A DNA stretch of 9,926 bases, from contig CALMVH010000280.1 in assembly GCA_937873165.1 (NCBI GenBank), positions 572 to 10,497 of the forward strand, read 5' to 3'. The position numbers and the translations under genes are program-made. Source of the DNA: an uncultured Rhodospirillales bacterium (lineage in GTDB: Bacteria; Pseudomonadota; Alphaproteobacteria; CALMVH01). Every line of letters starts with the position of its first letter. The first letter of the stretch is position 1. The notes beneath the pieces were generated by a model. The model ran no database searches. It was not told the origin of the DNA and saw only the letters and a list, made by a program, of their open reading frames with translations. Below are positions 1 to 6,689 of this stretch, one piece after another.

Positions 1-167
1 GTCGTGTATGGGCCGTATCGTTCAGGCAGATCCCGCCACGGCGCCCCTGTGCGCAAGATGTAAAAAATCCCGTTCAGGACCTTGCGGTCGTCGCCACGCC
101 GCCGCCCGTCCACAGGCAACAACGGCGCGATGATCGCCCACTCCGCATCGCTCAGATCGAAACGCAT
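1..167 (-). CDS. IS5-family transposase, N-terminal part (cut by window edge)
   Basis: Reading the minus strand from the ATG at 167 gives a protein that starts MRFDLSDAEWAIIAPLLP and continues through GRRRGDDRKVLNGIFYILRT to GAPWRDLPERYGPY. This is the typical N-terminal DUF4096-like region of IS5-family (IS427-like) DDE transposases, which bind and cut the IS ends. About 55 codons are visible, the frame is open to the window edge, and none of the catalytic DDE residues lie inside the window. A GGAAG about 6 nt upstream of the ATG is an acceptable ribosome binding site. It is transcribed away from the sugar operon. Whether the complete element is intact cannot be judged. The family call is firm; the subgroup is a guess. 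Confidence 0.85.
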   Translation of the reverse strand, partial: MRFDLSDAEWAIIAPLLPVDGRRRGDDRKVLNGIFYILRTGAPWRDLPERYGPYT

Positions 168-235
168 GATGCACTTCCGCCTATGGTAAATCACGCCCGG
201 AGCTGTCAATCAAGCAAATCTGCGGGTACAGAGCC
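168..235 (-). mobile_element. Terminal region of the left IS5-family element
   Basis: This is the short non-coding leader between the transposase start codon and the presumed outer end of the element. Read on the minus strand, the presumed end begins GGCTCTGTACCCGCAGATTT, a terminus of the kind seen in IS427-like elements. The dinucleotide TA at 236-237 would fit the TA target of that group. The other end is outside the window, so the inverted repeat cannot be confirmed and the boundary is uncertain by several bases. Confidence 0.5.
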
Positions 236-345
236 TAGGTGGAATACTGCGACTCTTAAAGCATTTAGCAAAACGAGAAGAAAGCCCCTTTCAATCGTTG
301 TCAAGCCGTGGTTAACCATGGATGCGTGAATGGAGCGGGGACCAG
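236..345 (+). promoter_or_regulatory. Leader of the sugar operon, probable promoter region
   Basis: This 110-nt non-coding stretch lies between the IS end and the first gene of the operon. It is the only place upstream of rfbF in this window where a promoter for the cassette could sit. A TTGTCA at 298-303 resembles a -35 box, but no convincing -10 follows at the right distance. No JUMPstart/ops element, riboswitch or terminator was found. The GCGGGGA just before position 346 may serve as the rfbF ribosome binding site. The operon may also be read from a promoter in or left of the IS. Confidence 0.3.
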
Positions 346-1116
346 ATGAAGGCCGTGTTGTTGGCAGGAGGTCTTGGAACAAGACTTAGCGAGGAAACCA
401 CACTTCGACCGAAACCAATGGTCGAAATAGGTGGAAAGCCTATTCTGTGGCATATCATGAAGATTTACTCAAGTTACGGCATAAATGATTTCGTGGTATG
501 TTGTGGCTATAAGTCGTATTTTATAAAAGACTACTATAGTAATTACTTTCTACATACATCTGACGTAACGTTTGATATGGTTCACAACCAAATGGAAGTC
601 CACTCCAATTCGGCAGAGCCTTGGCGTGTGACGTTGATCGATACCGGCGATGACACTATGACAGGCGGCCGTTTGAAACGAGTCGCAAACTACATCGGAG
701 ACGAAGACTTCTGCTTTACTTACGGCGATGGCGTTGCCAATATTGATATTTCGGCCTTGGTAACCTTTCATAAGGCGCATGGTAAACAAGCGACCCTTAT
801 GGCGGCGCAACCGCCTGGCCGCTTCGGCGTTATTGAACACGAAGGGTCACGCGTTCTTGAGTTTAAGGAGAAGCCCAGGGGCGACGGATCTTGGATTAAT
901 GCAGGTTTTTTCGTGCTCTCACCAGCCGTTCTCGAGCGGATCCCTGACGATCAAACAGTGTGGGAAGCCGAGCCGCTGCAGGGATTGGCCGATGATGATG
1001 AATTGCAAGCCTTTTTCCATGACGGATTTTGGCATCCCATGGATACCTTGCGCGACAAACAATATCTTGAGTCGCTGTGGCAGGCCAATGCGGCGCCTTG
1101 GAAAAAATGGAAATGA
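346..1116 (+). CDS. rfbF: Glucose-1-phosphate cytidylyltransferase
   Basis: Makes CDP-glucose and pyrophosphate from CTP and alpha-D-glucose 1-phosphate, the entry step to CDP-linked 6-deoxy and 3,6-dideoxy sugars; cytoplasmic. The 256-aa product has the nucleotidyltransferase signature LLAGGLGTRLSEET (residues 5-18) followed by RPKPM (21-25), whose Lys23 is the phosphate-binding lysine of the family. TYGDGV (125-130) carries the metal-binding Asp, and FKEKP (173-177) and WINAGFFV (183-190) form the sugar site. Length matches known RfbF/DdhA proteins (about 257 aa). An in-frame ATG at 322 would add eight residues (MREWSGDQ). The ATG at 346 was chosen because it has a purine-rich GCGGGGA upstream and gives the usual family N-terminus MKAVLLAGG. 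The stop codon overlaps the rfbG start (ATGA, 1113-1116), implying translational coupling. Confidence 0.95.
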   Translation: MKAVLLAGGLGTRLSEETTLRPKPMVEIGGKPILWHIMKIYSSYGINDFVVCCGYKSYFIKDYYSNYFLHTSDVTFDMVHNQMEVHSNSAEPWRVTLIDTGDDTMTGGRLKRVANYIGDEDFCFTYGDGVANIDISALVTFHKAHGKQATLMAAQPPGRFGVIEHEGSRVLEFKEKPRGDGSWINAGFFVLSPAVLERIPDDQTVWEAEPLQGLADDDELQAFFHDGFWHPMDTLRDKQYLESLWQANAAPWKKWK

Positions 1117-2054
1117 ACGAGACTTTTTGGCAGGATCGTAGAGTATTCGTAACAGGTCACACCGGCTTTAAAGGCACTTGGCTTTGCCTTTGGCTGCAAC
1201 ATCTCGGCGCCAAAGTGACTGGCTATGCTCTTGCTCCGGAAACGGATCCCAATCTGTTTGACCTCGCCAGCGCTGGGCAGGATATGGAGTCGATTCTCGG
1301 CGATGTGCGTGACGGTGGAACACTGGCGACAGCATTACGTGATGCCAGTCCGGAGATTGTGGTGCATATGGCGGCACAAGCACTTGTGCGAGCCTCGTAT
1401 GTCAAGCCTGTAGAGACGTTTGACACTAATATAATGGGCACGGTCAACCTCTTGGAAGCTGTGCGAGACGTGTCATCGGTCCGAGCCGTGGTGGTTGTTA
1501 CAAGCGACAAGTGCTACGAGAATCGAGAATGGGTCTGGGGCTATCGTGAAGATGAACCGCTGGGCGGATTTGATCCTTACAGTAGCAGCAAAGGTTGCGC
1601 CGAGCTAGTTACCGCTGCGTACCGACGCTCTTTTTTCGATTGCAGAAAGACCGGTAGCTGCGTGGCGGTAGCAAGTGCACGATCTGGTAACGTCATAGGC
1701 GGCGGCGACTGGTCAACTGATCGCATTGTTCCCGACGTTATTCGTGCGCTCACGACAAATCAGCCCGCGATCGTCCGTAATCCACATGCGATCCGGCCGT
1801 GGCAGCACGTATTGGAGCCACTCTCGGGGTATCTCCTGCTAGCTGAGCACCTCTTCGAGTCTGGTGCGAGTTACGCGGAAAGTTGGAATTTTGGTCCCCA
1901 TACGCAAGACGCCTTGCCGGTCTGCGATCTGGTCGACAAACTGGTTCGCCTATGGGGTGAAGGAGCCAATTGGGCCCTACGGCCTGATTCAGAATCACAG
2001 CCACATGAGGCGACATACCTCAAGCTAGACTCTCAAAAGCTCTGGCCCGCTTGA
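1113..2054 (+). CDS. rfbG: CDP-glucose 4,6-dehydratase, C-terminus lost by frameshift
   Basis: Converts CDP-glucose to CDP-4-keto-6-deoxyglucose using tightly bound NAD; extended SDR family, cytoplasmic. The Rossmann motif TGHTGFKG is at residues 14-21. The substrate and catalytic segment TSDKCYENREWVWGYRE (130-146) is followed by YSSSK (Tyr156, Lys160), the SDR Tyr-x-x-x-Lys pair. SGNVIGGGDW (191-200) and IRPWQHVLEPLSGY (227-240) are strongly conserved in RfbG. The reading frame stops at 2054 after 313 aa, whereas the family is about 359 aa. The missing tail (KALARLNWRPRWS and onward) is present in the -1 frame from about 2033 to 2191 (separate entry). The simplest reading is loss of one base in the run TCTCAAAAG at 2031-2039. 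All catalytic residues lie before the break. The start at 1113 overlaps the rfbF stop; an ATG at 1107 is an alternative. Confidence 0.88.
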   Translation: MNETFWQDRRVFVTGHTGFKGTWLCLWLQHLGAKVTGYALAPETDPNLFDLASAGQDMESILGDVRDGGTLATALRDASPEIVVHMAAQALVRASYVKPVETFDTNIMGTVNLLEAVRDVSSVRAVVVVTSDKCYENREWVWGYREDEPLGGFDPYSSSKGCAELVTAAYRRSFFDCRKTGSCVAVASARSGNVIGGGDWSTDRIVPDVIRALTTNQPAIVRNPHAIRPWQHVLEPLSGYLLLAEHLFESGASYAESWNFGPHTQDALPVCDLVDKLVRLWGEGANWALRPDSESQPHEATYLKLDSQKLWPA

Positions 2055-2191
2055 ATTGGCGTCCACGGTGGAGCGTCGACGAGACACTTTCCTATATTGT
2101 TTCTTTTCACAAGTCTCAGCTTTCCGGGCATAACCTCAGAACCGAAGCTCTGGACCAAATCGAAAACTATTCAACGGTGCGCGTTTCATGA
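2033..2191 (+). pseudogene. rfbG: Displaced C-terminal segment of rfbG (-1 frame)
   Basis: In the frame one base back from rfbG, positions 2033-2188 encode 52 residues beginning SKALARLNWRPRWSVDET and ending near YSTVRVS, then TGA at 2189-2191. This matches the usual end of RfbG proteins (substrate-domain Arg-Trp segment, then LSYIVSFHK). Adding it to the 5' part restores the normal length of about 359 aa. The restored frame ends in an ATGA overlap with rfbH (ATG at 2188), like other junctions of this operon, whereas the observed stop at 2054 leaves a gap of 133 nt. This strongly suggests that the ancestral gene ran through to 2191. A read error, a true deletion or recoding are all possible. 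Confidence 0.85.
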
Positions 2192-3522
2192 CAATCGAAC
2201 TTGCATCGATGACTTTTTCTACCCCACAAGCACTTCGCGAGGAAATTCTCAAGTTGGTTCTACGCTATGCAGAGGAAGCCAGTGCACCTGATGACTTTGA
2301 ACCCGGTCGAACTGCGATTCCGGCATCAGGCAAGGTAATCGGCGGCCCTGAAATGCGCATGATGGTAGATGCTTCGCTGGATGGATGGTTGACCACGGGA
2401 CGGTTCAACGAAGCTTTCGAGAAGCGTTTAGCTGAATTTCTTGAGCGTAAGTATGTCCTAACTGTTAATTCGGGTTCCTCCGCTAATCTTCTTGCCCTTA
2501 CCACCCTAACCTCACCCCGGCTCGGTGAGCGCACGCTGAAGCCGGGTGACGAGGTTATCAGCGTCGCCGCTGGTTTTCCAACAACAGTAAACCCCATCTT
2601 GCAATTTGGTGCAGTTCCCGTGTTCGTGGATGTCGATATCCCGACCTACAACATCGATTCGAACAAGATTGAAGCGGCGATAACGCCAAAAACGCGCGCT
2701 ATCATGTTGGCACATACGTTAGGTAACCCTTTCGACCTCGGGACAGTGATGGATATTGCGCGTCGGCATAACCTGTGGGTGATTGAGGATTGCTGCGACG
2801 CACTCGGCGCGACGTATGACGACCGGAAAGTCGGGACATTCGGCGACATAGCAACGCTTAGTTTTTACCCCGCCCACCACATTACGATGGGTGAAGGAGG
2901 AGCTGTTTTCATGGCGAACTCGCTTCTAAAACTGGTGACAGAGTCGTTCCGCGACTGGGGACGGGACTGTTACTGCCCGCCCGGGCACGACAATACCTGC
3001 AACAAGCGCTTTGGCTGGAAACTAGGTGAGTTACCGCAAGGATACGACCACAAGTACACATATTCACATTTAGGCTATAATCTGAAGATTACAGACATGC
3101 AAGCCGCCTGCGCGTTAGCCCAGATGGATCGCCTCGAAGGTTTTATCGCCGCGCGGCGACGGAACTTTGATTGGATGAAGCAGCGGCTAGCGCGTGCAGA
3201 GGATTACCTGATTCTGCCCGAGGCCACGCTCAGGTCGAACCCATCCTGGTTCGGATTCGCAATCACCCTACGCCCCGGAAGCAAGCGCGACAGGACTGAG
3301 CTTCTACGTTTTCTTGACGCGAGAAAGATCGGCACGCGCCTTTTGTTTGGTGGAAACTTAACACGTCAGCCGTATATGGCCGACCGTAACTACCGCATCT
3401 CAGGAGAGCTCACTAACACTGATATGATCATGCACAACACGTTTTGGATCGGGGTTTACCCTGGACTGACACTTGATATGCTTGAATACGTCGCCTGCAG
3501 TATCGAGGAGTTTTTTAATTAA
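2188..3522 (+). CDS. rfbH: CDP-4-keto-6-deoxyglucose 3-dehydrase (E1)
   Basis: PMP/Fe-S dehydrase that removes the C3 hydroxyl of CDP-4-keto-6-deoxyglucose, giving the glucoseen intermediate that a reductase (E3) turns into CDP-3,6-dideoxy-4-keto-glucose; cytoplasmic. The 444-aa product has the DegT/DnrJ/EryC1 aminotransferase fold, with NSGSSANLLAL at 94-104 and the cofactor Asp in VIEDCCDALGA at 198-208. The PLP-binding lysine of ordinary family members is replaced by histidine in SFYPAHHITMGEGGAV; His230 aligns with the catalytic His of AscC/E1. The four 2Fe-2S ligands are present with the known spacing: Cys203, then 57 residues to Cys261, one to Cys263 and seven to Cys271. These features separate a dehydrase from an aminotransferase. 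The start overlaps the end of the displaced rfbG frame, with no obvious ribosome binding site. Confidence 0.96.
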   Translation: MTIELASMTFSTPQALREEILKLVLRYAEEASAPDDFEPGRTAIPASGKVIGGPEMRMMVDASLDGWLTTGRFNEAFEKRLAEFLERKYVLTVNSGSSANLLALTTLTSPRLGERTLKPGDEVISVAAGFPTTVNPILQFGAVPVFVDVDIPTYNIDSNKIEAAITPKTRAIMLAHTLGNPFDLGTVMDIARRHNLWVIEDCCDALGATYDDRKVGTFGDIATLSFYPAHHITMGEGGAVFMANSLLKLVTESFRDWGRDCYCPPGHDNTCNKRFGWKLGELPQGYDHKYTYSHLGYNLKITDMQAACALAQMDRLEGFIAARRRNFDWMKQRLARAEDYLILPEATLRSNPSWFGFAITLRPGSKRDRTELLRFLDARKIGTRLLFGGNLTRQPYMADRNYRISGELTNTDMIMHNTFWIGVYPGLTLDMLEYVACSIEEFFN

Positions 3523-3530
3523 GCGTAGTT

Positions 3531-4565
3531 ATGCCTCAGCTTCTGCTAGATGACTTAGAACATGTGTTGGCACATACTGGGCCTATCTGGCCGGAACTGG
3601 CTGGAGCACGGATATTTATTACCTGTGGTACCGGATTTGTTGGAAAGTGGCTGCGTGAAACTCTGATGGCTGCTTATGCCTGTCACGGGCTTGGCGTTAC
3701 GGCGATGGTACTCACTCGTAGTGCAGACCGATTCTGTGGCTCCTTCCCTAGCCTTGCAGCTTGGCCGGGCCTTTCGTTGGTTGAAGGCGATGTACGCGAT
3801 TTTGTTTTTCCGAAGAATGCCTGTTCGCACGTGATTCACGCCGCGACCGACATGACCAACTTGGCCGACCCGCTGCACACGTACGAGGTTATTGTTGAAG
3901 GTACAAAGCGCGTTTTGGCGTTCGCGGCCGATCGCGCCGTGTCCCGGTTCATGCTGATCAGCTCCGGTGCTATCTACGGCAAGCAGCCGCCCGAACTGTC
4001 GCACTTGGTGGAAGATTTCACTGGTGCGCCGCCGACAACCTCGCCTCGCGACGCATACGGGCAAGGCAAGCGAATCGCCGAGTGGCTGACAAGCATTCAG
4101 GCCGACCAGTACTGCATGGATTGCACTATTGCGCGGCTTTTCGCCGTAACAGGCCCATACCTGCCGCTCGACTCCGGCTACGCGGTTGGAAATTTCGTGC
4201 AAAACATTCTTGCCAAACAGTCGATCCGCATACTTGGTGACGGTACGACGATGAGGGCTTACCTTTACGCCGCCGACATGGCGGCCTGGCTTTGGACCAT
4301 TCTTCTTAGCGGTGAAAGGGGCACAGCGTACAATGTCGGTAGCGAGAGGGCCGTCAGCATAGGTCATCTTGCCGAGCGTGTTGCCGCGCTAGGCGGCACC
4401 GATGCATCCGTGACGTATGGGCAGGCGCCGGTGCCCGGTCATACCCCAGATCGGTATGTGCCCGCAACCGGCCGCGCAAGGAACGCGCTGTCGCTGCAAG
4501 AGCGGATTGAACTCGACGAAGGGCTGAGGCGAATGATTGCATGGCACCGGTCGGAGTTGTACTAA
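3531..4565 (+). CDS. SDR-family NAD(P)-dependent epimerase/reductase, CDP-sugar linked
   Basis: Extended SDR protein of 344 aa, cytoplasmic. A leader of about 25 residues with a DLEHVLAHTGPIWPELAG segment precedes the Rossmann strand (RIFIT, 27-31). Similar leaders occur in SDR proteins found beside CDP-sugar genes. The nucleotide-binding motif reads TCGTGFVGKW (31-40), so the first glycine of GxxGxxG is Cys32. Downstream are EGDVRD (85-90), VIHAAT (101-106), ISSGAIYG (143-150) and the catalytic Tyr176-x-x-x-Lys180 in DAYGQGK, then ARLFAVTGPY and YNVGS. Position just after rfbH, with an 8-nt gap, suggests it reduces a keto group of the CDP-3,6-dideoxy-4-keto sugar (as CDP-abequose or CDP-paratose synthases do) or of a branched product made by the following transketolase (as YerF does). 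The exact substrate and stereochemistry cannot be read from the sequence. Confidence 0.85.
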   Translation: MPQLLLDDLEHVLAHTGPIWPELAGARIFITCGTGFVGKWLRETLMAAYACHGLGVTAMVLTRSADRFCGSFPSLAAWPGLSLVEGDVRDFVFPKNACSHVIHAATDMTNLADPLHTYEVIVEGTKRVLAFAADRAVSRFMLISSGAIYGKQPPELSHLVEDFTGAPPTTSPRDAYGQGKRIAEWLTSIQADQYCMDCTIARLFAVTGPYLPLDSGYAVGNFVQNILAKQSIRILGDGTTMRAYLYAADMAAWLWTILLSGERGTAYNVGSERAVSIGHLAERVAALGGTDASVTYGQAPVPGHTPDRYVPATGRARNALSLQERIELDEGLRRMIAWHRSELY

Positions 4566-4570
4566 AGCGC

Positions 4571-5401
4571 ATGGATCACGATCGTGCTTTGCCAACCAAT
4601 TCCTCTTTCGACCCTAGCCATATACGGGCAACCGTGCTGCGAATGGCCTATACCGGTTCAACGGTACATATTGGCTGTGCGTTCTCAATCGTGGAAATTC
4701 TTGCTGTTCTGTACCGCGACCACGTGAACTTGGCTAATGGCACGCCTAATGCCCAAGGGCGCGATTATGTTGTGCTAAGTAAAGGCCACGGCGTGATGGC
4801 TCAGTATGCCTGTCTCTACCAACTGGGATGGCTTACGGAAGAAGACTTGGACACTTACTTTTCGAATGGAACGAAGCTGAAAGGCTTATCGGACGCACAC
4901 GTTCCAGGCCTAGAAGTGACGTCTGGATCCTTAGGTCACGGCTTGCCGGTAGCGGCCGGGCTCGCCCTTGCTGCAAAACGGAAGAACACTGGGCAGCGTT
5001 GTTACTGCGTGGTCGGCGATGGAGAGATGAATGAAGGTTCTATGTGGGAGGCACTTCTATTTTCTGCTCAGTTTAGATTGGACAACTTGATTCTTATTAT
5101 TGATGAGAACAAGTTTCAAGCCATGGGCCAAACGAAGGATGTTCTTGATCTCGGCAACCTCCAGAAAAAGTTAGACGCTTTTCAATTTGATACTATGTCG
5201 GTAGATGGACATGATCAGGTGGCGTTGGACAAAGCGTTTCGAAATTTAAAGGAACGCAGGGACGGCCGTCCTAAATGCATAGTTGCCAGAACCATTAAGG
5301 GTTACGGTATCAGCTTCATGGAAGCAAACAACCTGTGGCATTACACCCGGCTAACCGAAGCGACCTACAATGCCGCTCTAGCTGAGCTGTCACGCGTATG
5401 A
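4571..5401 (+). CDS. Transketolase, N-terminal (ThDP diphosphate-binding) subunit
   Basis: First half of a split transketolase, which moves a two-carbon ketol unit between sugars using thiamine diphosphate; cytoplasmic. The 276-aa product shows HIGCAFSIVEILAVLY (33-48, with His33), LSKGHG (69-74), GSLGHGLPVAAG (119-130) and the ThDP/Mg motif GDGEMNEGSMWEALL from 149 to 163 ending at Asn180 (IIDEN). The final ARTIKGYGISFMEANNLWH (239-257) is typical of the domain. Its partner follows with a 4-nt ATGA overlap, so the pair should be made in equal amounts. The ATG at 4571, 5 nt after the upstream stop, fits the family; an in-frame ATG at 4541 would add ten residues and overlap the SDR gene. Central carbon metabolism normally uses a one-piece transketolase, so a split copy inside a CDP-sugar operon points to a sugar-tailoring role. 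That role is inferred. Confidence 0.9.
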   Translation: MDHDRALPTNSSFDPSHIRATVLRMAYTGSTVHIGCAFSIVEILAVLYRDHVNLANGTPNAQGRDYVVLSKGHGVMAQYACLYQLGWLTEEDLDTYFSNGTKLKGLSDAHVPGLEVTSGSLGHGLPVAAGLALAAKRKNTGQRCYCVVGDGEMNEGSMWEALLFSAQFRLDNLILIIDENKFQAMGQTKDVLDLGNLQKKLDAFQFDTMSVDGHDQVALDKAFRNLKERRDGRPKCIVARTIKGYGISFMEANNLWHYTRLTEATYNAALAELSRV

Positions 5402-6300
5402 GACCGACCTTCTCAAGGATACTGACCCAGGCTGCGAAGAGTGACGACCGTGTGCTTTTACTAACCGGCGATCATGGCTACGCATTGTTCGACGAGTTCC
5501 GGCAAACTTGTCCAGATCAATATATCAATTGTGGCATAGCCGAACAGAACATGGTTGGCGTTGCTGCGGGCCTTGCAAAAGCAGGCTTCCGTCCTGTCGT
5601 TTACGGCCTCAGCGCCTTTGTGCCGATGCGCGTATTAGAACAGATCAAAATTGACATTTGCTACGAGGTTCTGCCGGTTATCTTGGTTGGAGATGGGGCC
5701 GGCCTTGTTTACGGTCAGTTGGGTGTAAGTCACCAATGCACTGAGGACTTGGCCGCGTTGAGGGTAATGCCGAATTTGAACATAGTTTCGCCAGCAGATC
5801 GATTCGAGTTAGAATATTGCTGGAACCACTTACTTGCCAGCGCACGACCAAGTTACCTGCGATTCGGTAAGGCGGATTTGGGTGACGTTCATAGCACCTT
5901 GCCAACGGCTCCCGCAGGATCTGTGCTGCAGGTACGCGCCGGTCGAGCCGACTTGGCGCTGCTCGCGACCGGCTCAATGGTTGCTCCCGCGACAAAAATT
6001 TCAGACGTGTTCTCTGGCATTCCCGTGTGGAGCGCTCCGATGTTAGAACCATGTCGGACGGCACAAATCCAGCACATTGGCAGCAGCGTGTCAAAGCTGT
6101 TTGTCCTTGAGGAGCATTCAGTCAATGGCGGTTTTGGCGATCTCGTTACCCAAGCTCTCGGGAGTGAAGCCGGACGTGTCACCCGTTTCGGAACCCGCAA
6201 GTTTTCCGAGGTCTGCGGGAACTACGATTACCTCCTATCTTATCACGGGATAAGCCGCACGGAGATTGAGGTTAAACTCAAGGAATGTCTCGATTTATGA
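5398..6300 (+). CDS. Transketolase, C-terminal (pyrimidine-binding) subunit
   Basis: Second half of the split transketolase. The 300-aa product has the pyrimidine-binding domain with NCGIAEQNMVGVAAGLA (44-60), where Glu49 is the conserved glutamate that activates the ThDP cofactor. VYGQLGVSHQCTEDLAALR (104-122) supplies an active-site His (112). SYLRFGK (152-158) closes the domain. The C-terminal domain has LLATGSMV (188-195) and FVLEEHSVNGGFGDLV (235-250). It must pair with the upstream subunit to act, because the active site forms at the interface. Together the two are about 576 aa, shorter than the usual one-piece enzyme (about 630-670 aa) and typical of split archaeal/bacterial pairs. The start overlaps the previous stop by 4 nt. 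Alternatives such as pyruvate dehydrogenase E1 beta or DXS fit the motifs and gene structure less well. Confidence 0.9.
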   Translation: MRPTFSRILTQAAKSDDRVLLLTGDHGYALFDEFRQTCPDQYINCGIAEQNMVGVAAGLAKAGFRPVVYGLSAFVPMRVLEQIKIDICYEVLPVILVGDGAGLVYGQLGVSHQCTEDLAALRVMPNLNIVSPADRFELEYCWNHLLASARPSYLRFGKADLGDVHSTLPTAPAGSVLQVRAGRADLALLATGSMVAPATKISDVFSGIPVWSAPMLEPCRTAQIQHIGSSVSKLFVLEEHSVNGGFGDLVTQALGSEAGRVTRFGTRKFSEVCGNYDYLLSYHGISRTEIEVKLKECLDL

Positions 6301-6689
6301 ATCTAGTTCGGAGGCTTAGTCCCTTTGCATCCCACCAATTTATTCGATTCCTAACGGTAGGTGTTCTCAATTCTCTGTTTGGATATGGGTGCTATGTCGT
6401 GCTTTTGCACGCTGGGGTTGGATACGGCTTAGCGCTTCTGTTCGCAACAATTGCCGGCGTGCTCCTGAATTTTAAAACAACCGGGACACTAGTATTTCAA
6501 TCACACAATAACATGCTGATTTGGCGATTTGCCTTGGTCTATGCCTTGCTTTACGTCGTCAACTTCCTCATCGTTAAGGTGCTTGTCGGCTCTGGGCTAA
6601 CTCCTTCTGTCGCCGGCGTGCTGGCTTTACCCGGGGTCGCCCTTCTAAGCTTTCTTTTAAATCGAAGGCTGGTGTTCAAGAATGTCTAG
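6297..6689 (+). CDS. GtrA-family small membrane protein (probable lipid-linked sugar flippase)
   Basis: A hydrophobic protein of 130 aa (134 aa if the in-frame ATG at 6285 is used) with four predicted membrane spans. Counted from 6285, these are about residues 19-41, 46-64, 79-100 and 107-126. The opening QFIRFLTVGVLNSLFGYGCY and the two half-repeat endings NFKTTGTLVF and LLNRRLVFKN are characteristic of the GtrA/DPMS-like family (PF04138). Members are thought to flip polyprenyl-phosphate-linked monosaccharides across the inner membrane. It precedes a GtrB-like synthase, the classical partner, with an 8-nt overlap. The ATG at 6297 forms an ATGA overlap with the transketolase stop and has AAGGA 12 nt upstream, while for 6285 that AAGGA directly abuts the start. 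Hence 6297 is preferred, though not certain. Confidence 0.88.
   Translation: MNLVRRLSPFASHQFIRFLTVGVLNSLFGYGCYVVLLHAGVGYGLALLFATIAGVLLNFKTTGTLVFQSHNNMLIWRFALVYALLYVVNFLIVKVLVGSGLTPSVAGVLALPGVALLSFLLNRRLVFKNV

Noticed and set aside
779..1141. Plus-strand frame of 120 codons within rfbF
   Set aside because: It is a shifted reading of the rfbF 3' half; the rfbF frame carries all the conserved motifs there.
1664..1674. GGCGGTAG resembling the ops/JUMPstart core
   Set aside because: It is inside rfbG coding sequence (VAVASAR region), the conserved T at position 11 of the ops motif is A, and RfaH-type sites are expected in the leader rather than within the second gene.
2097..2291. Plus-strand frame of 64 codons between rfbG and rfbH
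   Set aside because: It overlaps both the displaced rfbG tail and the start of rfbH in a third frame and has no family resemblance.
2188..3522. RfbH as a PLP aminotransferase making an amino sugar
   Set aside because: The Schiff-base lysine is replaced by His and the four Fe-S cysteines have the exact E1 spacing, so it is a dehydrase.
3555..4367. Long open frame of 270 codons on the minus strand
   Set aside because: It lies antisense inside the SDR gene, shows no recognisable motif, and its length follows from the codon bias of the real gene.
4571..6300. The ThDP pair as pyruvate dehydrogenase E1 alpha/beta or a split DXS
   Set aside because: The SGSLGHGLPVAAG, ARTIKGYG and WH segments and the domain order match transketolase halves better; DXS is normally one chain.
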